NCBI GenBank assembly: GCA_021821885.1
Contig: JAKARO010000001.1
Coordinates: forward strand, 85,906 to 149,905
Length of the DNA stretch: 64,000 nt
Direction of reading: 5' to 3'
Source of the DNA: Pseudomonadota bacterium
Lineage (GTDB): Bacteria > Pseudomonadota > Gammaproteobacteria > Acidithiobacillales > Acidithiobacillaceae
Position numbers and translations under genes: made by a program. Below, piece after piece: positions 1-12,583 of this stretch. The notes under the pieces are model-generated. The model worked only from the letters and a program-made list of their open reading frames with translations, was not told where the DNA came from and did not search any database. Every line of letters starts with the position of its first letter. Positions within the stretch are counted from its first letter, which is position 1.

Positions 1-3425
<3,425 letters not shown>

Positions 3426-3471
3426 TGCTGGCAGAACACAAAATACCCGTATTTTCTGGTGGGAGTAGGAA

Positions 3472-6400
3472 GTGCTGAAGCTGAACGACCTGGATTTCAA
3501 AGAGTTTCTGGATCCTGTCTCTCTGGAAGGACTGGATCAGGAGTTTCTCCGGATGCTGTCCGGTCAGGCCCCGGAGCTTGCGCTGGAGCTGGGAGATTAC
3601 CGCGCCGGGAAAAAGCACCAGGAAGGACAGGAAAGCAGTGCCCTTCTTCTCTCCCTTGCCCCCCATCTGGAAGTATTTTTGGGACGGTTTTTTGGCATTG
3701 AAAAAGAAAACCGGGAACTCCAGGAACGGATTCGCGGCCAGGATGTGGTTCTGGAGTTCAAAAAGCATTTTGTACTCCGCCGTGCCCGCCGCTACCGGGG
3801 TGACTTTCCGAGGACATTTAACGAACTCAGCCAATGGCTGGACAGCGAAATCGCAGAAAAAGCCTTTCCCGGGCAGGACCGGGAATGGGCCATAGCCCGT
3901 CTCGCGGAAATGTGGCTGGCAAACGAGACGGAAAACTCTCTGGACATTCTTGCGCTGACACAGTGGTGTGCCCTTGCGCTTGGTGATCCTGAGGCACAGA
4001 AGTCGGTGAAGGGATGGACCAGTTTCCGGATCCCACAGCGGGTAGACCATGAAAACCTGGTCCCTCTGCACCGGCATGACGGGCTTCCTGGCCGTCCATA
4101 CATGGCGGAGCCGGCCAGGCTGAGACGCCGGGATGCCTTCCACCTTACTGACCAACGCATGGGCATGAGGGAAATCCAGGGAGAGGTGCATTACTGCCTC
4201 TACTGCCACGACCACGATGGTGACTTCTGCTCCCGCGGGTTTCCAGAAAAAAAAGGGGTTCCTGAACTCGGTTACAAGGTGGATCCTCTTGGGGTTACCC
4301 TGACAGGATGTCCCCTTGAGGAGAGAATTTCCGAAATGCAGCTCCTGCGCCGCGACGGTTTCAGCATTGCGGCGCTTGCCATGATCATGGTGGACAATCC
4401 CATGGTCCCGGCAACCGGACACCGGATCTGCAACGACTGCATGAAGGGCTGCATTTACCAGAAACAGGATCCTGTCAATATCCCCCAGGTGGAAACCGGG
4501 ATCCTCAGCGATGTCCTTTCCCTGCCATATGGCGTGGAAATCTACGATCTTCTGGCCCGCTGGAATCCCCTGCGGCGGGAGCAGTACTTGGCAAAACCCT
4601 ACAATGGCCGGAATGTGCTGGTTGCCGGCATGGGGCCTGCGGGCTTCACGATGGCCCACCATCTGCTGCAGGAAGGCTGTGCGGTCGTGGGAATTGACGG
4701 TCTAAAGATCGAACCCCTGCCTTCCCCCTGGCTTAATGGCCCCGTCCGGTCCTGGAGCCTACTTCAGGAAGATCTCGACGAGAGGATTCTTCTGGGGTTT
4801 GGAGGAGTAGCCGAATATGGCATTACTGTCCGCTGGGACAAAAACTTCCTCAAGCTGATCTATCTCAGCCTGGCCAGAAGGCCCCTGTTCCAGATTTTCG
4901 GTGGGATCCGTCTTGGCGGAACTGTCACCCTGGAAGATGCGTGGGAACTGGGCTTTCATCATGTCTGCATTGCTACTGGCGCGGGGCTGCCACGTGTGCT
5001 GGCCCTCCCCGGCAGCCTTGCACGTGGCATGCGCCAGGCCAGCGATTTTCTCATGGCCCTACAGCTTACCGGGGCAGGAAAGCAGAGCAGCCTGGCCAAT
5101 CTCCAGGTACGTCTTCCCGCCGTGGTGATCGGTGGCGGACTGACAGCGGTGGACACCGCCACGGAAGTCCAAGCCTATTATATCCGCCAGGTCGAAAAGA
5201 TACTGGAGCGCCATGAGACCCTGGAACGGGAACTGGGAGCTGAAAGGGTTCTGGCAGGGCTGTCTCCAGAAGATCTGGTCATTCTTGAGGAATTCCTGGC
5301 GCACGGCCGGGCGGTACGCGAGGAAAGGAAACGTGCCCTGGCTGCCGGGGAGGCACCCAGCTTTGCTCCCCTGCTGCACGCATGGGGTGGAGTAACGCTG
5401 GCTTACCGCAAGGGGATGCAGCAGTCTCCAGCCTATACCCGCAACCATGAGGAAGTTGTCAAGGCCATGGAGGAGGGTCTCTTCTATCTCGAAGGAGCGG
5501 ATCCCCTTCGTGCCGAAATGGATTCCTATGGCCATGTGGAGCGGATGGTGTTCCGGCGCATGGAAGAAGTGGAAGGGCGCTGGAGACCGGCAAACGAGGA
5601 GATTCCCCTTCCCGCACGCAGCGTTTTTGTAGCCGCGGGTACCGTACCCAATACAATCTATGAGAGAGAATACCCTGGAACCTTCCGTCTGGATGGAGAC
5701 CACTTCCAGCCCTATCTGGACCACGATACCGGACCCCTACAGGCAGTGCAGGTTGCAGAGCACTGCAAAGCGCAAGAAACGGGTCCATTTACCTCTTATC
5801 AGGATACGGAGGGGCACCGGGTCAGTTTCATTGGGGACACCCATCCGGTCTATCATGGCAGCGTTGTGAAGGCGATAGCGTCTGCGAAGAGGAGCTATCC
5901 GGACGTTCTGAAAAGTCTGGAGCACCTTTCCCTGCCCCATACGTCCGGACTCCAGATTTTTCAGCAAAAACTTGATGACAGGCTCGTTGCCCGGGTTCTG
6001 CGGATCAACAAGAGCAACCCTGCAGTCTGCGAGATCTGGATAAAGGCACCCGCTGCTGCACGGAATTTCCGGCCAGGACAGTTTTTCCGCCTGCAGAGTT
6101 TTGAGTCCTCCAGCCCAGTAGTGGCAGGTACTCGCCTTCAGATTCCCGTGCTTACGGTAAGTGGTGCCGGTGTGGAAGAAGATGCCATTCGTCTCATGGT
6201 CCTGCAGTGGGGTACTGCACCCAGGCTCGTGGGCCGCCTCAAGGAAGGCGATCCGGTTCTGCTCATGGGACCGACAGGAGCCCCAACGGACATTCCCCAA
6301 GGAAAAAATCTTCTGGTGGTGGCTGGCCGTTGGGGAGCGGCAGTCATGCTAGATATTGGTCCTGCCCTCCGTGCGGCCGGGAACCGTGTCCTGTATGTGG

Positions 6401-6957
6401 CAGCGTTTACCGAAGCGGCTGAACTGGACAACCAGGACGAACTCGAGGCTGCCGCAGACCAGATTGTCTGGTGTACGACCAGAGGACCAAAAATTACGGA
6501 GCGACGCCCACAGGACCTCAGCGTGGAAGCGTCGGACATGGTACAGCTCCTTCAGGATTATGGACATGGCCGCCTTCCAGGACAGTCTGGGACCGGTATT
6601 CCACTATCGGCAGTAAACCGGCTCATGGTTATGGGATCTACTGGGCTCCTCAGGGGATTCCAGACGGCACTCCGTGGAGAACTGGCTGTACTCTTCCCCC
6701 GGGATCTTGAAGCAGTAGCTACGGTTGGAAGTCCCATGCAGTGCATGCTGAAAGGGGTGTGTGCCCAGTGTCTCCAGTGGCAGGTGGATCCCGAAACGGG
6801 TGAGCGTACCCGTGCGGTATTTACCTGTGCGGGCCAGGACCAGCCACTCGCCTGGGTAGATCTGGACAACCTGACCGCTCGCCAGAGCCAAAACCGCCTT
6901 CTGGAGAGAATTTCCAGCCAGTGGCTGGATTATGTACTACGGCAGACAGCAGGATAA
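3472..6957 (+). CDS. Fusion flavoprotein: GltD/NfnB-like module plus PyrK/NfnA-like module
   Basis: This 1161-residue protein starts at GTG, with GGGAG six bases upstream. Residues 1-230 have no recognised domain. Cysteines C242, C245, C253, C280 (GCPLEE), C320, C323 and C327 resemble the [4Fe-4S]-binding N-terminus of the GltD family. Dinucleotide folds follow at 384-391 (VAGMGPAG) and about 554-561 (GGGLTAVD), with a charged helical insert after the second. From about 830 a ferredoxin-NADP reductase-like domain begins (RPGQFFRLQ). It ends in a Cys set, C1091, C1097, C1100 and C1119, like the [2Fe-2S] site of PyrK and NfnA. Domain order matches NfnB joined to NfnA on one chain. The likely role is electron transfer between NAD(P)H and another carrier; the real partners are unknown. 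Confidence 0.8.
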   Translation: MLKLNDLDFKEFLDPVSLEGLDQEFLRMLSGQAPELALELGDYRAGKKHQEGQESSALLLSLAPHLEVFLGRFFGIEKENRELQERIRGQDVVLEFKKHFVLRRARRYRGDFPRTFNELSQWLDSEIAEKAFPGQDREWAIARLAEMWLANETENSLDILALTQWCALALGDPEAQKSVKGWTSFRIPQRVDHENLVPLHRHDGLPGRPYMAEPARLRRRDAFHLTDQRMGMREIQGEVHYCLYCHDHDGDFCSRGFPEKKGVPELGYKVDPLGVTLTGCPLEERISEMQLLRRDGFSIAALAMIMVDNPMVPATGHRICNDCMKGCIYQKQDPVNIPQVETGILSDVLSLPYGVEIYDLLARWNPLRREQYLAKPYNGRNVLVAGMGPAGFTMAHHLLQEGCAVVGIDGLKIEPLPSPWLNGPVRSWSLLQEDLDERILLGFGGVAEYGITVRWDKNFLKLIYLSLARRPLFQIFGGIRLGGTVTLEDAWELGFHHVCIATGAGLPRVLALPGSLARGMRQASDFLMALQLTGAGKQSSLANLQVRLPAVVIGGGLTAVDTATEVQAYYIRQVEKILERHETLERELGAERVLAGLSPEDLVILEEFLAHGRAVREERKRALAAGEAPSFAPLLHAWGGVTLAYRKGMQQSPAYTRNHEEVVKAMEEGLFYLEGADPLRAEMDSYGHVERMVFRRMEEVEGRWRPANEEIPLPARSVFVAAGTVPNTIYEREYPGTFRLDGDHFQPYLDHDTGPLQAVQVAEHCKAQETGPFTSYQDTEGHRVSFIGDTHPVYHGSVVKAIASAKRSYPDVLKSLEHLSLPHTSGLQIFQQKLDDRLVARVLRINKSNPAVCEIWIKAPAAARNFRPGQFFRLQSFESSSPVVAGTRLQIPVLTVSGAGVEEDAIRLMVLQWGTAPRLVGRLKEGDPVLLMGPTGAPTDIPQGKNLLVVAGRWGAAVMLDIGPALRAAGNRVLYVAAFTEAAELDNQDELEAAADQIVWCTTRGPKITERRPQDLSVEASDMVQLLQDYGHGRLPGQSGTGIPLSAVNRLMVMGSTGLLRGFQTALRGELAVLFPRDLEAVATVGSPMQCMLKGVCAQCLQWQVDPETGERTRAVFTCAGQDQPLAWVDLDNLTARQSQNRLLERISSQWLDYVLRQTAG

Positions 6958-7006
6958 GGAAGGTTAAAACGGCAGTGTTCCGGGTATCTGGTCACTGCCT
7001 CCTTCC
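6958..7006. terminator. Inverted repeat between convergent genes, possible terminator
   Basis: GGCAGTG (6971-6977) pairs with CACTGCC (6993-6999). An outer GGAAGG (6958-6963) pairs with CCTTCC (7001-7006) after a small bulge. It sits directly behind the oxidoreductase stop and before the end of the convergent rng gene. There is no clear T-run on either side, so intrinsic termination is a guess from position and pairing. The remaining bases to 7086 show nothing else. Confidence 0.4.
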
Positions 7007-7086
7007 CACAGGACAAATCTCCGGCCAACCAGAAGATGCAGCGTTTTGTAACCTGCATCTGACGAAGCCACAAAGTCAAGGGACGG

Positions 7087-8592
7087 TCACATCAGGATAA
7101 TGTCATACTGTTCCTGGGTATAGGTAGGCTCACCCTGCACCCGGATAGGACGGCCAATGAATTCTTCGAGTGCCGCAAGACTGGTACTTTCCTCATCCAG
7201 AAGTTTTTCTCCCACTTGGGGGGATGCCAGAACAATAAAACGCTCGGCAGGGTATGCCCGGGTTTCGCGCACAATTTCCCGTAGAATTTCATAGCAGATG
7301 GTTTCGGCCGTCTTCATGAATCCCCGTCCATGGCAATAGGGGCAAGGCTCGCAGAGGATCTGCCGGAGACTTTCCCGGGTACGCTTCCTGGTCATTTCCA
7401 CTAGACCCAGTGCCGAAATCTGGGTAATGGTGCACCGGGTATGGTCGCTCTGCAGGGCTTTTTCCAGCGCGCGCTGGACCCTGCGTTTATGTTCTTCATC
7501 TTCCATGTCGATAAAATCGATTATGATCATTCCGCCGATATTGCGGAGGCGAAGCTGGCGGGCGATTGCGGCCGCAGCTTCCAGATTGGTCTTCAGAATG
7601 GTTTCTTCCTGGTTACGGCGGCCAACAAAAGCGCCGGTATTTACATCGATGGTGGTCAGAGCTTCTGTCTGGTCAATGACAAGGTACGCTCCAGATTTCA
7701 GGGTGACACGACTCTGCAGTGCCCGCTCGATTTCATCCTCGACGTTGTAAAGATCAAAAAGGGGCCGTTCACCAGCATAATGTTCAATCCGGTCCGCCAC
7801 TTCCGGAATTACTTCGGAGCAGAACTGTCGCGCAGCCTCAAAAGTTTCCCTGGAATCAATCCGCACGCGCTGGATATCGCCAGACATCACGTCTCGCATT
7901 ACCCGGAGGGCCAGGTTTAGATCTTCATGGATTACTTGGGGAGCCTTGCCCTGCTGCAGTTGCTCGAGCACGCTCTGCCAGAGCCGCCGGAGAAATTCCA
8001 GATCACTGCGGAAATCCGCCTCTTCAACGCCTTCCGCAAGTGTCCGGATGATGAAACCTCCGGTTTCTTCCGGAGGAAGCAGTGCCTTGAGAACATCCTT
8101 CAGACGGCCGCGCTCCTCCGGGATTTCGATGCGGCTGGATACACCGATCCGAGGAACAAACGGCATGTAGACCAGGTAGCGGCCAGGCAGCGTAATGCGT
8201 GTAGACAGGCGCGCCCCCTTGCTGCCTACCGGATCCTTGATGACCTGGACGAGAACTTCCTGCCCCTCGCGCAGCAGGCTGGAAACACTGCGGGTTTCAT
8301 GCTGCACTACAGGACGTGCCTCTACATCCGTTTCACCCTCATTTATGGGCACTTCATCCGTATCTTCTTCCTGGATGTCTGCAGCATGCAGAAAGGCTGT
8401 TCTCTCCAGTCCGACATCGATAAAGGCTGCCTGCATACCCGGCAGAACCCTGCGCACAACGCCTTTGTAGATATTTCCTACCAGTCCGCGATGGCTGCTG
8501 CGCTCTATCTGCAGTTCCTGGAGGACACCATTGTCTACCAGTGCAACACGAATTTCCTGCGGTGTTACATTTATCAACAGTTCTTCACTCAT
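7087..8592 (-). CDS. rng: Ribonuclease G
   Basis: RNase G is a single-strand endoribonuclease of the RNase E/G family that matures the 5' end of 16S rRNA and decays some mRNAs. The 501 residues contain an S1 RNA-binding region near 35-120. Two magnesium-binding aspartates are visible at D316 (TIDVNTG) and D359 (IIIDFIDM), with the 43-residue spacing seen in E. coli. The Zn-link cysteines are C417 and C420 (CPYCHGRG). It lacks the long RNase E scaffold tail, which favours RNase G. The start overlaps the maf stop by eight bases, so it is probably co-transcribed with maf, the usual maf(yhdE)-rng neighbourhood. Confidence 0.96.
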   Translation of the reverse strand: MSEELLINVTPQEIRVALVDNGVLQELQIERSSHRGLVGNIYKGVVRRVLPGMQAAFIDVGLERTAFLHAADIQEEDTDEVPINEGETDVEARPVVQHETRSVSSLLREGQEVLVQVIKDPVGSKGARLSTRITLPGRYLVYMPFVPRIGVSSRIEIPEERGRLKDVLKALLPPEETGGFIIRTLAEGVEEADFRSDLEFLRRLWQSVLEQLQQGKAPQVIHEDLNLALRVMRDVMSGDIQRVRIDSRETFEAARQFCSEVIPEVADRIEHYAGERPLFDLYNVEDEIERALQSRVTLKSGAYLVIDQTEALTTIDVNTGAFVGRRNQEETILKTNLEAAAAIARQLRLRNIGGMIIIDFIDMEDEEHKRRVQRALEKALQSDHTRCTITQISALGLVEMTRKRTRESLRQILCEPCPYCHGRGFMKTAETICYEILREIVRETRAYPAERFIVLASPQVGEKLLDEESTSLAALEEFIGRPIRVQGEPTYTQEQYDIILM

Positions 8593-9178
8593 GAGTGCCC
8601 TGTAAAAAAAGTGGAGGGAACCCGACAGCTCCCAGAAGCCCGGCCGTTTCCGCCAGGGGAAGCCCCATTACGCCACTGTAAGAGCCGCGGAGACCAAGGA
8701 TAAATGCAGCCCCGAGACCCTGTATGGCATAGCCACCAGCCTTGTCCCGGGGTTCCCCCGTTTCCCAGTAGGCACGGATTTCCCTGGTCGACAGGGACCG
8801 CATGAAAACGGCATTCTTCGAGAGACGGACGTGCAGCCTGCCAGATAGGGGATGAAGCACGGCTACCGCGGTGAGTACCTGGTGCCAGCGTCCCCCCAGG
8901 GTCTGGTACATGGCTTCTGCGGAAGCCATGTCCATCGCTTTACCAAAAATCTTTCCATCTGCCGTAACGACGGTATCCGCACCAATGACAGTAGCCCCGG
9001 GGTGCTGCCGCCCCACGGCCCGCACTTTTCCAGCAGCAAGTCGCCGGACCAGGACGGAAGGGGATTCTCCGGGAAGGGGAGTTTCGTCAACATGGGGTAC
9101 ACATACCGAGGGTGCATAGCCCAGCTGGCGAAGAAGTTCCAGACGGCGGGGGGAAGCGGAGGCAAGAATCAGGTCCAT
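8585..9178 (-). CDS. maf: Maf-family nucleotide pyrophosphatase
   Basis: Maf/YhdE proteins hydrolyse dTTP, UTP and some modified nucleotides to monophosphates and are thought to clean the nucleotide pool. The N-terminal loop SASPRRLELL and the later DTVV and KAGGYAIQG motifs are the family signature. The start chosen at 9178 gives the standard N-terminus (MDLILASASPRR) and 197 residues. An in-frame ATG at 9214 would add 12 residues of atypical sequence and overlap the preceding gene. The order rlmH...maf-rng is widespread in proteobacteria. Here two extra genes lie between rlmH and maf. Confidence 0.93.
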   Translation of the reverse strand: MDLILASASPRRLELLRQLGYAPSVCVPHVDETPLPGESPSVLVRRLAAGKVRAVGRQHPGATVIGADTVVTADGKIFGKAMDMASAEAMYQTLGGRWHQVLTAVAVLHPLSGRLHVRLSKNAVFMRSLSTREIRAYWETGEPRDKAGGYAIQGLGAAFILGLRGSYSGVMGLPLAETAGLLGAVGFPPLFLQGTHE

Positions 9179-9194
9179 CAAAGGATCCGGTCCT

Positions 9195-10058
9195 TCACGG
9201 GTTTTCTGCCGCATTCACGAGAAACAGCTCTGCGGTACCCTCTGGTAGACCGGAACCGGTAGCCAGCGCCAGGCGCTGGTCCGGAATTCCGTTTTTCCTC
9301 AATGTACGCAGAATGCGTTCTGCCCGCTGTGTGGCGAGATTGGTCCCTCCAGGCCTTGGAGCCACCCGTACCAGAATTTCACGGGTTTCTACCCGCTGGA
9401 GGGCGGATGCTACTGCCCGAAGCCGCTCAAGCCCAGTGGTGCTCAGGATATGGCTGTTTTGGAACAGGGTGCTGACCGGCATCTGCAGATGAACACCATT
9501 CCTGCCGGTTCGGACGCTGCCATATGCGGAAAGCGCACTTGCAGGGGAGGAATTGTTTCCAGCATTGCCCGGGGTTTTCATCTCGGCCAGGGCACCTTCT
9601 TCCTGCCGGATGGTCTTCTCCTGCTGCCGGATTTTTTGCTCCATGTGCTGTGTCTGGGCACCAGCCATTGTTTTCTGGGCCAGCTGCTGGCGCAGGGCAG
9701 AGTACCGCGCCGCTAGCACCTGGTGCTCATGCTTGAGATTGGCGAGCTGGTTTTTCAGGTGGACAGCATTCCGGGCCTGCTCAATACGCTGCCGGTACTG
9801 CAGTATGCCCTGGAACCGTGCTTCCAGAATGGCACGGTCAACCCTGAAAAGGGCTGGGTAGATCTGGTCAGCGGTCATCATGTGCAGGGTCTCCTGCAGG
9901 TTCCGGATTTGCGCCTGGGTCAGGCCTCCCTGCTTTTCCTGTGCCTCTACCCTGGCAGTGGCATTCTGGATCTGGCGGGTAGTAATAGAATCGCCTTGGG
10001 CCAGAAGGGGGAACCCCAGAAAAAAAAGTACCGGAACAAAAAGGGATCGGCAATTCAT
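9195..10058 (-). CDS. Exported coiled-coil protein with OmpA-like C-terminal domain
   Basis: The 287 residues start with a probable Sec signal peptide (hydrophobic core to about residue 20, cleavage near AQGDS). A long polar coiled-coil region (about 30-160) follows, then a low-complexity linker. The C-terminal third (about 200-280) resembles a degenerate OmpA/MotB peptidoglycan-binding domain: a beta strand, LSTTGLERLRAVASAL, a second strand (REILVRVAP), and a helix rich in Arg (TQRAERILRTLRKNG). It probably sits in the periplasm or outer membrane, bridging to peptidoglycan. Its start overlaps the stop of the upstream lipoprotein gene by four bases, so the two form a pair. No specific function is known to me. 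Confidence 0.7.
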   Translation of the reverse strand: MNCRSLFVPVLFFLGFPLLAQGDSITTRQIQNATARVEAQEKQGGLTQAQIRNLQETLHMMTADQIYPALFRVDRAILEARFQGILQYRQRIEQARNAVHLKNQLANLKHEHQVLAARYSALRQQLAQKTMAGAQTQHMEQKIRQQEKTIRQEEGALAEMKTPGNAGNNSSPASALSAYGSVRTGRNGVHLQMPVSTLFQNSHILSTTGLERLRAVASALQRVETREILVRVAPRPGGTNLATQRAERILRTLRKNGIPDQRLALATGSGLPEGTAELFLVNAAENP

Positions 10059-10495
10059 GGAGCGGTTTCTCCCAACTGCTGGCGGGTCTGGACAATTTTC
10101 TGGCGGAGCGTGGCAATGCGGGCCTGGACTTCCCTGACCTGCTCCCGTAGCCGGGCATTTCCGGAATAGCCCGCACTGCTGTCCATCCGGCTCTGGATAT
10201 TATCAAGATACAGTTTGGATAGGAGGATTTCCCGCTCAGCCATGGGATAGTTCTTCTGGTTCTGGTCTCGCTGCGCATTTTCCAGTGCGCTACGCGCCGG
10301 TGCCAGCTCTCCCTGGGTCACTTGGGGCGAAAGGGAAAGGATGCGAAGGCGCCCCTCCTGCACAGCGAGGGCACGGCTGGTCTGCTGGAAAAGGGAAGGC
10401 GCCGGTGCCATCCGGGCACAGGCCCCAAGCTCCAGAACCAGACTCAATGCCAGAAGCAGATGCTGCAGGCGTTTGTCCAGGAAGTTTTTATTCAC
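10055..10495 (-). CDS. Small predicted lipoprotein, DUF4398-like
   Basis: This 146-residue protein has a hydrophobic N-terminus ending in a lipobox-like LGAC (Cys near residue 26), which suggests lipid modification. The rest is helical and polar, with alanine-spaced repeats (ARSALENAQRDQNQKNYPMAERE) like the DUF4398 family. That family often stands next to OmpA-domain proteins, as here, where the ATG of the next gene overlaps this stop by four bases. I infer an envelope pair of outer-membrane lipoprotein and peptidoglycan-binding partner. The lipobox leucine and the DUF assignment are read by eye and need a profile search. Confidence 0.65.
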   Translation of the reverse strand: MNKNFLDKRLQHLLLALSLVLELGACARMAPAPSLFQQTSRALAVQEGRLRILSLSPQVTQGELAPARSALENAQRDQNQKNYPMAEREILLSKLYLDNIQSRMDSSAGYSGNARLREQVREVQARIATLRQKIVQTRQQLGETAP

Positions 10496-10500
10496 GGTAT

Positions 10501-10971
10501 TTACTCTCCGCCACGATGATAGGGCAGGCCCGCACGAATGCTCCAGGCCCGATAAATCTGTTCAGCCAGAACCACCCGGACTACAGGATGTGCCATCGTC
10601 AGTGAAGACAGGGACCAGCGCCAGTGTGGCTTCAGATCCGGATCCAGCCCGTCTGGCCCTCCTATCCAGAGCGTGACATTCCGGGTTTCATCTATCCACC
10701 CCCCAATTTTCCGGGCCAGTTCTTCACTGGCGAGCTGTCGACCCCCTACCTCAAGGGCAACAATTTCGCTGTCTCTGGGTGTTGCGGCCAGCAGTTTTTC
10801 TCCTTCTTCCTCCCGCCAGCGACGGCTGTCTCCGCGGCGCGTTCGCGAAGCCAGGGGCAGAGCCCGCCATTCGACCTGTAGGGGGGGGAGGATGCGGGCA
10901 CAATAGTCCTGGACCGCCTCATCTACCCATCCAGGCATGCGGGTTCCCAGGGCCAGTACAAGAAGACGCAT
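10501..10971 (-). CDS. rlmH: 23S rRNA pseudouridine-1915 N3-methyltransferase
   Basis: RlmH methylates pseudouridine 1915 in helix 69 of 23S rRNA using S-adenosylmethionine, on assembled 70S ribosomes. The 156 residues fit the family length (about 155). The SPOUT-fold SAM-binding motif is visible as IGGPDGL, followed by LSSLTMAHPVVRVVLAEQIYRAWSI, and the C-terminus ends in PYHRGGE, close to the usual PYHRE. It follows rsfS by six bases in the conserved nadD-rsfS-rlmH order, so co-transcription is very likely. Confidence 0.97.
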   Translation of the reverse strand: MRLLVLALGTRMPGWVDEAVQDYCARILPPLQVEWRALPLASRTRRGDSRRWREEEGEKLLAATPRDSEIVALEVGGRQLASEELARKIGGWIDETRNVTLWIGGPDGLDPDLKPHWRWSLSSLTMAHPVVRVVLAEQIYRAWSIRAGLPYHRGGE

Positions 10972-10977
10972 GAAATT

Positions 10978-11337
10978 TCAGTGGGTATCTTCCTTCTGCC
11001 CGCGGACACGGGGCAATTCTCCCCACAGCCGCTCAAGCTGGTAAAAGTCACGGGTTTCCGGGCGCAGCAGATGGACTACTACATCTCCCAGGTCTACCAG
11101 CATCCAGTCCCCCCCTGCCAGGCCTTCCTTGCCAAGAGGCCGGACACCTGCTGCCCGGGCCTTCTCAAGAACCGCGTCCGCCAAGGCCCGTAACTGCCGG
11201 TCGGAGTTTCCTGAGGCGATGACCAGATAGTCGGTGATATCGGTCTGGCTCCGGACATCAATACTCTGGATATCAATGCCCTTGTGTTCATCAAGGGCGG
11301 CTATCGCAAGATCGCGGACAGTTTCAGCACTAGGCAA
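10978..11337 (-). CDS. rsfS: Ribosome silencing factor RsfS
   Basis: RsfS binds ribosomal protein uL14 and blocks subunit joining, which lowers translation in stationary phase or starvation. The 119 residues show the family features DEHKGIDIQSIDVR, TDITDYLVIASGNSDRQLRALAD, and the aromatic acid-rich stretch GDWMLVDLGDVVVHLLRPETRDFYQLERLWG. It lies between nadD (17 bases upstream) and rlmH (6 bases downstream), the standard arrangement. Confidence 0.97.
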   Translation of the reverse strand: MPSAETVRDLAIAALDEHKGIDIQSIDVRSQTDITDYLVIASGNSDRQLRALADAVLEKARAAGVRPLGKEGLAGGDWMLVDLGDVVVHLLRPETRDFYQLERLWGELPRVRGQKEDTH

Positions 11338-11354
11338 AGGGGGTCCTCCTGGTA

Positions 11355-11999
11355 TCAGGGGTTACGGTAGAGTCCATGCCGGTCAATATAATCCAAGACG
11401 GCATCTGGCAACAGAAAGCGGGCGCTACGCCGGGCTGCCAGCAGGCTCCGTATCTGGGTGGCGGAGATTTCCAGGGCAGTGACCGTATGAAATGCAATCC
11501 GGCCGGCAGGAGCAAAGAGCAGATCATTGAGACTGGCGGCACGGCGGCTATAGAGCGCTTGGCGCAATGGCTCGGGGAGTTCAGCCATCGGCCAGCCCGG
11601 ACGGCCGGTGACCACCAAATGGGTGAGGTCAAGAATTTCCTCCCAAGAGTGCCAGGTATCAAAGCGCAGAAAGGCGTCCATGCCGATAACCATGGCCAGA
11701 AAAGCCCCGGGATGTGAAATCCGCAGATGCTTCAGGGTATCGATGGTATAGGAGGGGGTATTCCTTTCTACCTCAAAAGCCGAGACGCGGAAGGCCGGGT
11801 GCTGCTCGGCCGCAACGCGGGTCATGGCAAGCCGGTGTTCTGCCGGTGCCCATGGACTGTGCCGGTGGGGAGGATGACCGGCAGGGATGAGCAGTGCCGA
11901 ACCAAGACCAAGGGCTTCGCGGATTTCCTCAAGAGCCCGCAGGTGACCATAATGGATGGGATCAAAAGTTCCGCCCAGGAACAGACAGCTGTTATCCAT
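11355..11999 (-). CDS. nadD: Nicotinate-nucleotide adenylyltransferase
   Basis: NadD adenylates nicotinate mononucleotide to deamido-NAD, the step before NAD synthetase. The 214 residues carry the nucleotidyltransferase motif [12 protein letters not shown] at the N-terminus and the second signature [10 protein letters not shown] near residue 182, both of which contact ATP. It is the first gene of nadD-rsfS-rlmH on the minus strand, about 90 bases after hsp20. The short gap to hsp20 shows no feature. Confidence 0.97.
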   Translation of the reverse strand: MDNSCLFLGGTFDPIHYGHLRALEEIREALGLGSALLIPAGHPPHRHSPWAPAEHRLAMTRVAAEQHPAFRVSAFEVERNTPSYTIDTLKHLRISHPGAFLAMVIGMDAFLRFDTWHSWEEILDLTHLVVTGRPGWPMAELPEPLRQALYSRRAASLNDLLFAPAGRIAFHTVTALEISATQIRSLLAARRSARFLLPDAVLDYIDRHGLYRNP

Positions 12000-12089
12000 G
12001 GGCGGAATATAATAAATGGCTGGATGCGTGGGAAGCCTCTGCCCCCTGTGCCGCTAGCGGCCGCTCTTCCGGGAAAGAGGATATCCGGT

Positions 12090-12536
12090 TCACTCTACCT
12101 CAATCCGCCGCCGCTTGGCTGATTCAGCCTTTGGCAGAACCAGCTCCAGTACGCCATCCTTGTAGGATGCCCGGCTCTGGCTTGCATCCACGTCGACAGG
12201 AAGCTGGATCGTGCGTGCAAATTCACCGTAACGCCTTTCCCGGTAAATATATTTCCCTTCTTCCCGGGTACTGCCCTCTTCCTTGTTCCCGCTGATATAG
12301 ACCTGGTTGCCGTGAACCTGGATGTCCAGCTTGTCCCTGTCCACACCCGCCACCTCTGCCTTGACAACGATTTCGGTATCCCGGTCAATGACATCAATAT
12401 GCGCGATACTGGGGCGGGTACTTCCTGAAGCGGCCTGCATCGGGCGAAAAAATCCTGGCAGTACCGCGTCGAACAGCTGTTCCATGGGGTCCACAACGCG
12501 AACGGGACCACTGCTTACCGCTTTTTCCTGGGCCAT
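12090..12536 (-). CDS. Small heat-shock protein, Hsp20/alpha-crystallin family
   Basis: This 148-residue ATP-independent holdase keeps unfolding proteins soluble for refolding by DnaK and ClpB. The alpha-crystallin domain runs from about residue 45 to the end: IDVIDRDTEIVVKAEVAGVDRDKLDIQV, the REGKYIYRERRYGEFARTI region with its conserved Arg, and the A-x-x-x-G-V-L motif as ASYKDGVLELVLPK. The usual C-terminal I-x-I anchor is only loosely present (RIEVE). A strong ribosome site AGAAAGGAG lies 7-15 bases upstream (12544-12552). A sigma-32-like promoter is visible at 12584-12613. Confidence 0.94.
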   Translation of the reverse strand: MAQEKAVSSGPVRVVDPMEQLFDAVLPGFFRPMQAASGSTRPSIAHIDVIDRDTEIVVKAEVAGVDRDKLDIQVHGNQVYISGNKEEGSTREEGKYIYRERRYGEFARTIQLPVDVDASQSRASYKDGVLELVLPKAESAKRRRIEVE

Positions 12537-12583
12537 GGCCGTCTCTCCTTTCTGAAAACACCAACTAACGATTCCTGAAACAG

